Shown here: in pieces, positions 11,285-22,788 of the stretch | Position numbering within the stretch: position 1 is the first letter of the stretch | Layout of the letters: each line of letters begins with the position of its first letter | Assembly: GCA_018417955.1 (NCBI GenBank) | Contig: JACTVC010000002.1 | Coordinates: forward strand, 4,650,001 to 4,714,000 | DNA length: 64,000 nt | Direction: 5' to 3' | DNA from: Laccaria trichodermophora | Taxonomy: Eukaryota > Basidiomycota > Agaricomycetes > Agaricales > Hydnangiaceae | Program-made: the position numbers and the translations under genes | Notes under the pieces: model-generated | Told to the model about the DNA's origin: nothing | Database searches by the model: none | Seen by the model: only the letters and a program-made list of their open reading frames with translations

Positions 11285-13744
11285 CTAGGCGCTAGACGAC
11301 GACGATGACAAGACTTCGCGATGAAGGGAACCTTGGGCAATCCCATGCGGGGTGCAAGGTGCACGACCGAAGTTGTCAAAAAATGTCTGGCAGTACACCA
11401 TCACCACCGCTTGCTCCGATTCCCTAAACTTGGCCTCTGAGATACTTGCAGACATGTACCGCGCTTTCAACTGTTTCGAAGTGTCCCCTGGCCAACCCGT
11501 TACCACTCGTCGCAAAGCTTCCACATAAATCACGCGATCCTGCCAGTTATCCGCCGCTAAGCCCAGGTGAGAGGGTGGACCTGTCGAGATGATAAGGCCG
11601 TTGCTGTCTTCAGGGAAAACCCGACGAATGAGGTTCTCGCGCAAGCCTGCTTCGGAAACTGAAGCCCACGCAGCAGGCAAGAGATGGCGGTCGAGCTGGC
11701 GAATCTCATGACGGAAATTAAGTTCAAACGCGTTCCAAATCACCTGTGATATTATGTCTGGGGTGAGGCCGGCGTCGTTTTCCCCTTCCATGACTGCCAT
11801 GTTCCCCCAATAAACCACATCAGGACGACCGCCGAGAGACACTGCGTTGGAAAATATAGAGGCTTGAACCGCCTTGGCCTTAGAAGAACGACGGTTGGTC
11901 CCTTTGGGGACAGGCCGATCTTTTGCCTTGTTCTTTTGCACGCCACCATGGGCTACTTTGCTCGTCGAGGGTAACGGAGGGACCAAGCGCATTTCCTTGG
12001 CGAAATCATAGAGACAATTTCGCCAATGCTGTGGCGTAGGCAATTGTGGGGCGGTATCAACATTGATGATTGTTTGAAGCCACTGAGCTTGCATCATCAG
12101 CCAAGCCAGTATCAGGCTTCTGTGGTTGGCGCCAGTGATAAAGAGAAATGGGTCCGGAAATTGATATCCACGGAGCTTGTTCCCGACGGGATTAGAGATG
12201 ATGCGCCGAGAAGTAGTATCCACCCCTGCTAACGCCTTCTTCCAGGCAGGGGATTGAGGTGGTACATAATCGAGTTCCGGCTCTTTGAATTTGGCGAGAT
12301 TTACGCCGGCTATTACCATCGAGATCAATAAGTGCCTGCAGAGATGGGAGACAAGGGAACTTGCCTTGTGCTGGTTTAGTTGTCGTTTGAAGGGCAGATA
12401 CTGCACGGGACGAAGACGGGGCTATCATTTACAACACTATGAGTTGACTTTAAAGCACTTAGGATTGAAAAAATTTACCGGATGGAAAAGATTCCACCGT
12501 GGCAGGACCACTTGGAGCCTCCTTCGCGACGACTTGAGCGTTGGTCGGACCCAAATGCCCCTCGTGCCAGCTCTGGCAGGCTACGACGTAATCTCCACTT
12601 CGAGGGCATGCAGTGAGCACGGTGGGGAATGGCATTCCAGGGTAGTCTTTGTCCGTGAATTCACGTGGATCACACTCACTTGACCGACGACCGCGTGCTG
12701 TTGGCATTTTTTCCCAACCAGGAGCGACGATGTAACGGATAGTCATGTCGTGTGGAATACCCGACGGCGGTCGGACATACCAACCCGGTACACCAGCTCG
12801 GTAGAGCATGGCGATACAGTCTGGGCTGTCTGTAATCGCACCCATGATTGATTCGTCGATTTCGTAGATTTTGCCCAAGCTGTCATTGAGGCGGAAAGCC
12901 CACTTGGTGTGCCAGTCATACATTGCGAGAGTCTCCAGATAGAGACGCTGGAAGCCGCCGATGCGGTAGATCAAGTCGCGTTTGGTGAAAGTGCAGAATT
13001 TGAGCTGGAGGGCCGCGTCTACAGTCTTGTTCGCCAGGTAGAAGAGACGGCCAAAATCCTTCAACTGCTTGATGTCTCGGCATGCAAGGTGAAGCTTTTT
13101 CGCCTCCCCTCGCAGAAAATCTGCGATATCTCCACGCAAAGTTCCCAGATCACGGTAAGCGGAACCTTTCGCTGCCTCAAAATGGTGATCTTGCAACTGC
13201 CACCAGCAGAAACCGAGCTCATGGTCCTTGATTTTAGCCTCGAGTGGACGCGATCTGACGAAAGGGAGATGCCAATGGTTGTCGATGAACCATTGAGGGC
13301 ATACAGTGAAATCAGCCCAGGCAAAACGACCGTCCTCTCGGGCCCGGACAGCTCGGGGTCGCAAAGAGATGAATGGCATCCAAACAGCGTTGGGCGATGT
13401 AACTATCATTCGGTTTGGGATTGTCTGTCCTGGCTTCAAGTCAGGTTGGGGAAGGTCTGTATTCTGGTGAGGGCGGTACGCCTCGTTGAGTTCTGTAATC
13501 GCTAAGGCGTCAAACGCCGTGAGTTCACCTACATTTGTAGATTGTCAGATAAGAATATCGTGTCTATTTGTGGCTTACCATCACGCTCGTAACTTTCAAA
13601 AGCGGTATCACCATTATTATGGTGGCGACGCCCAAAAACGTCAGGGCTACCGTCTATGAGCAATGTCAGATGTGTCCTTTTCTTCGTAGATAGAAACTCA
13701 CAAGTGTGTGATAACGGCTCCTCGTATGGAATGGTGGAAGGCAT
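11285..13744 (-). CDS. KDZ-element accessory gene 2, unknown function
   Basis: Start ATG at 13744 (MPSTIPYEEPLSHT) joins through two short introns to a frame reading ELTAFDALAITELNEAYRPH and on through 12459; the intron junctions near 13700 and 13560 restore the frame. A second long frame covers 12406-11285. The junction between the two near 12260-12490 is not resolved: one donor (about 12482) and several acceptors are possible. Visible features are Trp/Tyr-rich segments (RLYLETLAMYDWHTKWAFRL, LYRAGVPGWYVRPPSG) and a Lys/Arg-rich stretch near 11880-11940. The GVPxWYxxP-like segment resembles NIPVWYQW in the gene at 27216-29021, so both may belong to one large family of mushroom proteins. There is no enzyme signature. 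Being within the KDZ ends and close to the transposase suggests a role in transposition or its control; this is inference. Confidence 0.7.
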
Positions 13745-14737
13745 TCTGGTACAAGTAAAGCTGGCAGGAACTAGAACCAGTTATTTGAGCGACGAATGTT
13801 GGGAGCATATGACTTACCAATGTTTCAAACCAGGAAATTAGCCAAAGTTCGAAAAGTAAGTAGTGCGATTGTGAAGTTACAGCCTACGAAACACTACAGC
13901 TACGAAACGGCAACCGAGGCTGAAGACGAACGACTGAAAGTCTATTCACTTGCCATCGACTTATAGTCTGATGAAGGATTGACTTAGAGTCTGATCCTGG
14001 TGGCCGACTGTTGAGAACCAGATAACGAAGGCGAACTTACCTGTACCGATCGATGGGTTGGGGGGACCGGGGACGATGTATTGAGAAGACTCGGACGAGC
14101 GGAGTGCCTTGGTGAGAAATACTGACTTTGTTTGGCGTGAGCTTCAAGGTCCAACATCACCTTGACATCACCGGGCTGCCGCTGCTCCGTTTAATCAACC
14201 TCAAAAGGTAGATCAAGGTTCGTTCCCTTCCTTCCAACCACTCACCCCACAATCGCCTCGTGCTATGCTCGCCAGCAGACTTTGAGTATCTGGCTCGACT
14301 GACCTGACTTTTAGTCAGAACCTTCGTACGTCTTGCAGCCAGACTGTAGTTGGCTGATTAGAGTTTCAGCGCGACCATTGAGCGCCGTCTACGCCAGCAA
14401 ATCACATCAGCATCGATCAGCAGCAAACCTGGAGGTAAGCCGTTTCTCTGAAACTAGGTTTCTCTTGATTGACTTTGCACCCACCAGCTCAGCTCCGAAA
14501 CGCCTACGCCAAAGGCAACACTTTACTTGCAAGTATACCATTTCTTCGGGAGGTACGTCCTCGACTTCACCCTTTTAGCTTCGAACGGTCATGGTGACCC
14601 TTCTCTTCAACTCAGCGCAGCGTCGGCCCCCTCGAAAAAAGAAATGCATTACAAGTTTTCTCTTTCTTGAGAAGGTAAGTGCTCGTATTTTTCAGTGGCG
14701 CTACTTGCTCAAATGAAAACCCTCTAGCCTCGCTCGA

Positions 14738-14790
14738 CCAATCACCTCACTCGGCCAATCACCTCACTCGGCCAATCAGCTCACTCGATC
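14738..14790. promoter_or_regulatory. Tandem CCAAT-box repeats, 17-bp period
   Basis: CCAATCACCTCACTCGG-like units start at 14738, 14755 and 14772, with a degenerate fourth near 14788. CCAAT is the binding core of the fungal HAP complex. Repetition at a fixed period suggests an upstream activating region, most likely for gene 3. Confidence 0.55.
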
Positions 14791-15334
14791 AATCATGCTT
14801 TCCTTCCACTTCAACCATCTCCGCATTCAAATAAACATCAAATAGGTTTGTGCTCGATTTTGGCAGTGGGATAAATTGCTCACACAAGAAATCCATTTAG
14901 CCTCCTCAACCAATCACGCAAACCTTCCATTTCAATTCCGCAGCACGCCATCGCCGCGCTCAAAATTGAAATGGATTGTAGAATACTTTAATTACATATG
15001 CAGAACTAGAGATCGTCCTTAGTTAGATTCATTAACGTAGAAGGTCATAAGCAGCGGCTCAGGGTTTTGTCCTCCGCCTGCGCTTACCCGTTTTCTTCTG
15101 CAACATAGGGCCCCAGCAGGCATTTCCTGGCGTTCCTTTCCTTGCCTTACCCCGCGTGAACGGCACTCCAATCAAAAAATGTACGTCTTTCGGTTTACCC
15201 GCTGTATCACACGCTCAAACCACACTTCAGCATCGACTACCACTACACACACAATTCTAGCATTGAATTCCAATATCCACCGATTGCATGCCTCCGACTG
15301 AGCAAGATTCGAGGGTCCTCAGGGCTGTCGCATA

Positions 15335-15364
15335 TCACGTGACCGCATGCACACGAGTATTTAA
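15335..15364 (+). promoter_or_regulatory. E-box palindrome and TATA-like box upstream of gene 3
   Basis: TCACGTGAC (15335-15343) is a CBF1/bHLH-type site. TATTTAA at 15358-15364 lies about 90 bp before the ATG at 15450, a fitting distance for a core promoter. Confidence 0.5.
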
Positions 15365-15449
15365 CCAGCTCACACCCACTACAAGCAACTCCCTTTCCCC
15401 GCGAATAAGTTGAACAACTCCCTAAGGGATTCCTCGTTCACGCTCCAGT

Positions 15450-18400
15450 ATGCCTCCCCGCGCTTCCAAACAAAAGGACCGAGGTTCGGCAGGTGGCGGT
15501 TCCCATTCCACGAAAACCCCTGTAAGTCAATTACTCTCCCTCCCCAACCGTGTACCGACGTGGCGCATCTCACTTAGGCTACAAAGACCAACGAAACGTC
15601 AAATAAAAACCAAAAGCCAAAGCCAAATACCTCCGCAAAGGTACGTAGTGTAGCATCTACCTGCATAATTACTATCTCACTAATACATTTTAAGCAGACC
15701 ACTAACGGCGACGCTGACACGCGTCAAGTCCTCGAATGCGTCTCAATATCGACTAACAAATCCCGTGGTGACGTGCAAGCCATGAACATCGCACATGCAG
15801 AAGCGCGGCTGAGGGCAGCGGCTGGCCAAAGAAGGTTAGTGGCTCATTTTACTGTATTATCCGTCGTGGAATCAGACTATAGTCGATTCCTGATTGTCAG
15901 ACTTTATGTCGACAACCACGCTCGACCAGACTTTAGTCGGTTGGGCAGCGGCAGCCCCAGAAACATAAACTAACTTCATTTAAAACAGTGTCCAGGTTTC
16001 CATCCCTGCTTTGCCTGACCACACGGACAACGTCATCACTATGTCAGTTGTTTCCGCTGTACATTACATCACAACAATCTGATAATAATTTTAGGTTGTC
16101 TGCCACGGAACCCGATGCTCCTGTTCCACCATCCAACTCCTTCTCAGCCGCTGCGGAAGACACGAACGACGAAGACGACCCTGTTCACCCACATCTGCCA
16201 CAACGTATCGAATTGATAACCCTGGGCCACTTTGACGACGTCAAGATTGCTGCGTTGAACGGTGCGCTCCAAGGCGACACTCGTTACCGATTCGCGTATA
16301 AAGAAGGGGGTTATAGAAATTACTACGGGCGTCGCCCCAGGAGAGGCGGCCGCTCTTCAGCCGACGATCGGACGACGATGTTTGATGAGGAATCTGGATT
16401 TTGGGTCCCAATCCCAGTGAATCACACGGCCCCTCACACCCCAGAAGATCTCATCGAGGCAGAGAACGACGTACGCATACTGGATCGTCGTTGCGTTGCT
16501 TATGTCCATCCAGAGGCTCGCAAAACCTTCAAGGAACTCAATGCCTCTCGTGAGCCCGGAGATCCGGAGATCCACCCTCTCCACGTGTATGATATTTCAA
16601 AGGGGGAAGAGGCGGCGTTGGTGGCAGGCCTCGAGGGGGAAGAGACGGCCTACAAGATCCGAAAGGCCTGGGAGGAGGGCTACATTCGCTACCAAGGCTC
16701 CTTGCCTCAAGAGGGTGCCCAAAACGCTGCAGATAGGCGTACCGAAATGTGGGACGACGAAACACAGACGTACATCATGCTCCCTGCGGGTTACACGGCC
16801 CCACACGACCCCCAGGACTATGTTGACGCCGTCAACTATGAATTTGCTCGAGCTGAGAAGCGTCGTCGCTCCGCAATCAGTCTTGCACGTCGCCAACTTC
16901 GTCCACGTAAGGAAGAAGAGAAAAAGGAGAAGGCTGAAGCATCAGAGGATTGGGAAGCCCCAGATCCCATGATCGAGAGCGACCTCAGTGGGTCCGATTA
17001 TGAAGAGGGACGCCGCGAGGAAGAGAAGACGAGGGACTTGCGTAAATTGAGGGGAGAAGCGGTTACGGACGCTGAAGAGGATGACGCGAAGATTGACGAG
17101 GAAGATGCCGAAGAAGAACCTGACATGGACCACGAGGAGGGGGAAGAGTGGTGTTCCAAAGGCAAGGGACAGTTCGACGAAGAAGAGGAGGAAGAAGAAC
17201 GCGACCTGGAGCGTGACGAGCAGGAAGAAGCGCGCTCTAAAGCCGCTCGCGTTTTGTTATCGACGATGAAAAAGGAAGGCAAGGTCCCAACCTCGTCAGA
17301 TGCCCACTGGAAGGACCTAAGGGCATCATATACACCTTCCCAGTTGGACGCCGTTTCTGTCTTGAACAGCTACAGACTAATTTTGATGCCCGAGGCCCTG
17401 CTGCCGGGCCTTGAAGAGCCTTCTTCGACAAAGCCTTCACTACTGGAAACGGCATTGTATCCGATGTTCGGCCAGATCGTCTGGCAAGTCGCACATAGGT
17501 TGGGCCATCTCTATGGCCGCTCTTCGGAATTTGCCATGGAGAAAGCGGGCCTTTTGCGTAAGGAGAAGAGGGCTCCAAACAGGTACAACATGTTCAAAAC
17601 TTATGCCAGCAGGACGAAACCAGAGGAGGGGGATCACGGTTAGTCTTCGTTTTACCTTCTTGAACCCGCTTCCTCATATATGATTGTAGAAGGCCTCCAG
17701 CTCTGGAACAGGGCCACGAATGAGGAGTACAAGAAGCTTATGCAAGGAGCAACAACAAAAGAAGAGAAAGATGAACGGATCCAGGAGGCCGTTAGTTTCA
17801 TCAAGAATCAAGTCAACGAAGAAGGGACCAATGTCCGCGACGCAAACCTTTGCTTCGCGTCTTACATGAAGGAAATTCGCGACCTTGTATGTCTGATTGG
17901 TTTGTTCATCGCATTCTTCTTATATACACCACTTTTAAAGATCACCAATATCAAACGTTGCGACAAATCTTTCGACATTGCCGGTATCTTGGTCTACAGC
18001 GGCAGAAATCTAACGGCGCGGAACAAGACGGGGTTTTTCATGAGTTCCGAGGACCTTCAAGCACTCTGCACCCGTGAAGAGTGGCCAATTGCCACCTTGA
18101 CGGACATCTTTGTTAGCAAAGTCCGGTGCGTTGTCCCCCTTTCATGTTTTGGGTTTTTGTCTTACTTGTGCTGCTACAGCGCTATGCATGCGGACCAGCA
18201 AATTAAGCAGTCAATGGAGGAACTAAATGTGGCTCCCTCGACTACGGCTAGCTCCTCAACGGCTCGCGCCCCGACCGGCCTTGCATCTGCTTTGAAGAAG
18301 GAGGCTTCTTCGGATAAGGATGTGCTACCTTACACAAAGGAACGTCAGAAACAATTCACGCGATTGTTTCTTGATCTCTTGAGTAATATTTTGTTTTGTT

Positions 18401-19311
18401 CAGTGATTAACAGGTATTGATATGATTTTTAGATGGGTGCTTGGCTGAAAAGGATCGACGCACGTCGGCCCCTTGGACCACGTGGCCCAATCTTGCCTAC
18501 CAATTCAAACTCGTTATCACAGGTTGGGATTCTGCTATGGTTGACATAGCCTTCTGCCCGGGATTTGCGCCTACGAAGATCACAAGCTCTCAATGGAAGC
18601 ACCTATCAACTCTAATTGTAAAGAAGCTCTTGGTGGTGAAGCCCTGGTCTGACGGTAAGTTACATAACATTCTGTTGACTTACATTTGTCTGAGTTGTTT
18701 TTTTAGAGCAAAGACTAATCCCAGAGAGTGAAGCTTGCTTTGGTGAGATCCCTGTCATCATTAACACCGAAGGTCTTCCGATGGTCTTCGTCAAAGACTC
18801 GACTAAATGGGTCCGTCACAATTGCTCCATTTCGGCCCCAACGAAGAAGCGTGATCAAAAAGGTGATACATCTTCCCCTGTCAGTTCTTTCCCTTCGTCT
18901 CCGGCGTTGTCCACGAAGAAGCGATCACATGACACCGCCATGGCCTCGCCTGAAGAAGGGCTCAAGCACAAGTCCACAAGAGAGTACCGCCCTCTGCCGA
19001 AACAACAAGAAGTGGAACCTCCCGCTAAACGCCAACGTCACGTCTCCTTCGCCTCCCTTCCCGATAACATGTTTTACACCAAACTTCGACGAGCTGAACA
19101 TCCAATCTCCTTCTTCGACCCACTCAAGAACCAGAAAACACCGGCTTCATCATCTCGTTCGGTCTCTCAACCCTTCGCTAGTTCTTCAGCTCACGTTGCC
19201 TCATCATCTCGATCAGTATCTCAGCCTTTCGCTAGTACTTCTGGCCATGCTCGTGTTTCAGGCAAACGTGCTGGGCCAGGAAAGAACTCTAAAGATTCAG
19301 TTGCTAACTAG
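15450..19311 (+). CDS. KDZ-element accessory gene 3, acidic multi-exon protein of unknown function
   Basis: Start ATG at 15450 (MPPRASKQKDRGSAGG) is followed by small exons with clear GT-AG introns (donor near 15523, acceptor near 15578; donor near 15640, acceptor near 15697), then a long exon from about 16096 to 17640. Further exons lie near 17690-17886, 17946-18126, 18181-18340, 18433-18652 and 18707-19311. The long exon carries two similar modules ending in TAPHTPEDLIEAEN and TAPHDPQDYVDAVN, then a very acidic run (EEEEEEERDLERDEQEE near 17180-17230). Later parts include FDIAGILVYSG and ARNKTGFFMSS. The C-terminus is Ser/Pro/Lys-rich with a PPAKRQRH nuclear-signal-like motif. No catalytic motif was recognised. 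It is probably a nuclear protein carried by the KDZ element; exact exon ends are approximate. Confidence 0.7.
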
Positions 19312-19319
19312 GTCATTAA

Positions 19320-19797
19320 GTCCTATGGGACATATTTTCTTCAATCTAACTTGGTTGTTGTGATGCTCGTTTGGTATTTCCTAAGTCATTACTTATGTCC
19401 ATTCACACATCTGACTTGTTCATTTGTAGCTGTCTTCCTGATTTTGCCTTTGCCCATACATCATTGTGTAAGTCCTTTATGATGTTCTTTCATCAATCTG
19501 ACTTGATAGTTTTAGGCTGTGTCCCCTCCTTTTGCCTTTTTCCACCTACACACCTTGCTCCACCCTTTTTGTAAGTTCTTTTCATGGTCTGTTTCACCAA
19601 TCTGACTTGTTCATTCAGAATGCCTGTGCTGTCCATGCTACACACCTTGCTCTGTCAATTCGGTAAGTTGTTTTGTGGGTCTGTTCACTAATCTGACTTG
19701 CTTGTTTAGATGCATCCCTTTCCTATAGTCCTTTGTAAGTCCTTTATGCCATGCTTTACTTAATCTAACTTTGGGGTTTGCAGTAATACACATGTCT
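19320..19797. other. Gene-free stretch after gene 3
   Basis: T-rich sequence with loosely repeated CACATCTGACTTGTTCATT-like phrases about every 90-100 bp, probably diverged ancestors of the 93-bp repeat that follows. Confidence 0.5.
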
Positions 19798-20076
19798 TTT
19801 GTTGGCTGTTCCTTTGCCGTCTTTACACATGGCTATCCTTCCACTCTTTACTTACACATTAATATCCTTCACTCAGTTTCGATTAAGTCTTTTGTTGGCT
19901 GTTCCTTCACTGTCTTTACCCATGGCTATCCTTCCACTCTTTACTTACACATTAATATCCTTCACTCAGTTTCGATTAAGTCTTTTGTTGGCTGTTCCTT
20001 CACTGTCTTTACCCATGGCTATCCTTCCACTCTCTACTTACACATTAATATCTTTCACTCAGTTTCGACCCCACTC
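19798..20076. repeat. 93-bp tandem repeat, three copies
   Basis: A unit containing CTTTACCCATGGCTATCCTT repeats three times with few changes. Because 93 is a multiple of three, open frames pass through with a 31-residue repeat; no sign that these are translated. Confidence 0.85.
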
Positions 20077-20089
20077 TTTACTTGACTAA

Positions 20090-20990
20090 ATATATTTTGA
20101 AGATATATTTTGACTTAGGATATATTTTCAAAAGATTACACTCACATCACAAATATAGATTTTAGTTCAAAATATATTTCCAAGCTATACACTTAGGATA
20201 TATTGGAAGGAAATGGATGGTGGTTTGAAATACATCTTGATTCATTATATAGTTTGAAAATGGTAATATATCCTTGTTCAGGATAAAGTGGAAATATATA
20301 TCTTGGTAATATATAGTGGTTCAAGATATAGCTGAAGAATATATCTTGGTAATATATTCTTGTTCAAGATCTTGTTAATTATATATCTTGGTAATATATA
20401 GTGGTTCAAGATATATCCTTGTTCAAGATGTAGCTCAAGAATCTATCTTGGTAATTATTGTGGTTCAAGATATAGCTAAAGGATATATCTTGGTAATTAT
20501 TCTGGTTCAATATCTTGTTGAATATATATCTTCATTCAAGATAAAGTGGAAAGATATATCTTGGTAATATATAGTAGTTCAAGATATATCCTTGTTCAAG
20601 ATGTAGCTCAAGAATCTATCTTGGTAATTATTGTGGTTCAAGATATAGCTGAAGGATATATCTTAGTAATATATTCTGGTTCAATATTTTGTTGAATATA
20701 CATCTTTATTCAAGATATAGCTTGAGAATATATATTTGGTAACATATTAGGGTTCAATATTTTGTTGGAAATGTATCCTGGTTCAAGATATAGGTGAAAG
20801 ATATATCCTGTGACAGGATTTAATTATAATATATCTCTTGTAAATATATCTTTGTTGAAGATATAGTTGAAAGATAAATCTTGTTCATGATAAATTGGAA
20901 AGATATATCTTGGTTCAGCTTCTAAATAAAATATTCATGATATAGTTCAGAAATTATGTATCTGGATTCATGAAATGGTTGATAAAAAGA
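20090..20990. repeat. AT-rich imperfect repeats inside the right KDZ terminus
   Basis: Degenerate 45-60 bp units of the type ATATCTTGGTAATATATAGT and TTCAAGATATAGCTGAAG. The left terminus has a shorter related stretch (7260-7560), so this part has expanded or diverged on the right. Confidence 0.75.
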
Positions 20991-22788
20991 CCTTCATTCA
21001 GGATTCAGTGAAAAAAACCATGTGACTCCATACTATGACATAGTAAAATGAATTCATTCTCTATAAATTTACAATCAAAACTCAGGAGAAAGAGGGAGGA
21101 AGGCCAGGAGAGAAGAAGAGGAGGAGGGGAACCTGGGGAAGAGAGGAAGAAAAGGAGAGAAACAACAAAGAACTTGGTGAACTCTTGTCTGTGATGCCAA
21201 CTTGATGGTAATACAGATGTGGGTGGGGTATGCAGATATGGTGCAATTGGAGAGAGAAGAAGAGAAAGATCAAAGCACTTTGTCAACTTGCTGTTAATAC
21301 AGATGTGGGTGGGGTATGCAGATATGGTGCAATTGGAGAGAGAAGAAGAGAAAGATCAAAGCACTTTGTCAACTTGCTGTTAATACAGATGTGGGTGGGG
21401 TATGCAGATATGGTGCAATTGGAGAGAGAAGAAGAGAAAGATCAAAGCACTTTGCCAACTTGATGGTAATACAGAGGTTGGTGAACTGTGCAACTGAACA
21501 GAGAAGAAGAGAAAGATCAAAGCACTTTGCCAACTTGATGGTAATACAGAGGTTGGTGAACTGTGCAACTGAACAGAGAAGAAGAGAAAGATCAAAGCAC
21601 TTTGTCAACTTGCTGTTAATACAGATGTGGGTGGGGTATGCAGATATGGTGCAATTGGAGAGAGAAGAAGAGAAAGATCAAAGCACTTTGCCAACTTGAT
21701 GGTAATACAGAGGTTGGTGAACTGTGCAACTGAACAGAGAAGAAGAGAAAGATCAAAGCACTTTGTCAACTTGCTGTTAATACAGATGTGGGTGGGGTAT
21801 GCAGATATGGTGAAATTGAAGAGAGAAGAAGAGAAAGATCAAAGCACTTTGTCAACTTGCTGTTAATACAGATGTGGGTGGGGTATGCAGATATGGTGCA
21901 ATTGGAGAGAGAAGAAGAGAAAGATCAAAGCACTTTGTCAACTTGCTGTTAATACAGATGTGGGTGGGGTATGCAGATATGGTGCAATTGGAGAGAGACG
22001 AAGAGAAAGATCAAAGCACTTTGCCAACTTGATGGTAATACAGAGGTTGGTGAACTGTGCAACTGAACAGAGAAGAAGAGAAAGATCAAAGGACTTTGTC
22101 ACCTTGATGGTACTACAGATGTGGGTGGGGTATGCTACTGAACAAAGAAGAAGAGAAAGATCAAAGCACTTTGCCAACTCAGAGGGTGTTTCAAGGCAGC
22201 TAAAGAATTTCATAGTGCAAACTGTATCTATAGTGTCAAAGTGGATAATATGCAAGCAACTACTCAGGTAGGTCACAGATGCTATTGATGCCCCTTATTG
22301 CTACCTACATACTGGGAGGACAGACCAGACATACTGCCAAAACCCCTGGAAATCATTGCAGAATCTTCCAGAATATATATCCCAGACAACAAAAAAATCA
22401 CAAGTTTTTTTGGTGAAACTAGGACCCCTGACACCCCTACAGATCCAAAAAATATATCCTTACCACATCTGTCTCCCAAAATATATCCTAAGGCCAAGCC
22501 AGGGCAAAAATATATTTCTAAGGTGTGACAGTGACATTTCAGGGTCCACTCACCAAAAATATATCCTTACTGCATTTCACTTGCAAAATATATTTTGGGG
22601 GCGTGACACAGACATTATAATTTTTGTGTGACATTTCAGGGTCCATGTCTCAAGAATATATTTTAGATTTCAGGGCTTTTTATGACCCATATATATCTAG
22701 AATCTAGATATGGTCCATGACATTTAGTCATGTAACTTACGTGGAGTTTGCATGACTAATAGTCAGTTGGCAGTGGGTGACTGAAGTG
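20700..22788 (-). repeat. Right terminal inverted repeat of the KDZ element
   Basis: Mirror of 5865-7560. The outer 904 bp (21885-22788) align without net indels. Further in, it differs by extra minisatellite copies and a single rather than doubled purine-rich block (21060-21180). Confidence 0.82.
21190..22190. repeat. Minisatellite in the right terminal repeat
   Basis: Roughly twelve units mixing the 86-bp type and a shorter type with GGTTGGTGAACTGTGCAACT. One unit near 21800-21830 is a variant with GGTGAAATTGAAGAGAG. It is the longer counterpart of 6480-6965. Confidence 0.85.

Larger units (their letters stand above)
13745..15449. promoter_or_regulatory. Divergent intergenic region between gene 2 and gene 3
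   Basis: About 1.7 kb between opposed starts. It holds a CCAAT cluster (14738-14790), a TCACGTGAC palindrome (15335-15343) and a TATA-like TATTTAA (15358-15364). Short possible exons occur around 14330-14660 between GT and AG signals, but none could be joined to either gene with confidence. Confidence 0.55.
5865..22788. mobile_element. KDZ-superfamily DNA transposon, 16.9 kb, with three genes
   Basis: The element is bounded by inverted CACTTCAGTCACCCACTG ends and a 7-bp duplication. Its terminal inverted repeats are over 1.4 kb. The first 904 bp of each arm (5865-6768 and 21885-22788) mirror each other without net indels, and the conceptual translations match. Inside are a KDZ transposase (minus), a second minus gene and a plus-strand multi-exon gene, the last two divergent from a shared intergenic region. 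The large size and accessory genes fit known fungal KDZ elements (Kyakuja/Dileera/Zisupton). Its ends match the surrounding foldback element for 18 bp and then diverge, so the two are related families. The GC-richer interior (about 11000-19300) contrasts with its AT-rich termini. Confidence 0.86.

Noticed and set aside
16998..17282. Ser-rich minus-strand gene inside gene 3
   Set aside because: It is the antisense of the Glu-rich coding run of gene 3.
19771..20089. Membrane-like protein with a 31-residue repeat
   Set aside because: Explained by a 93-bp tandem repeat staying open in two frames. No introns, promoter or conserved domain.
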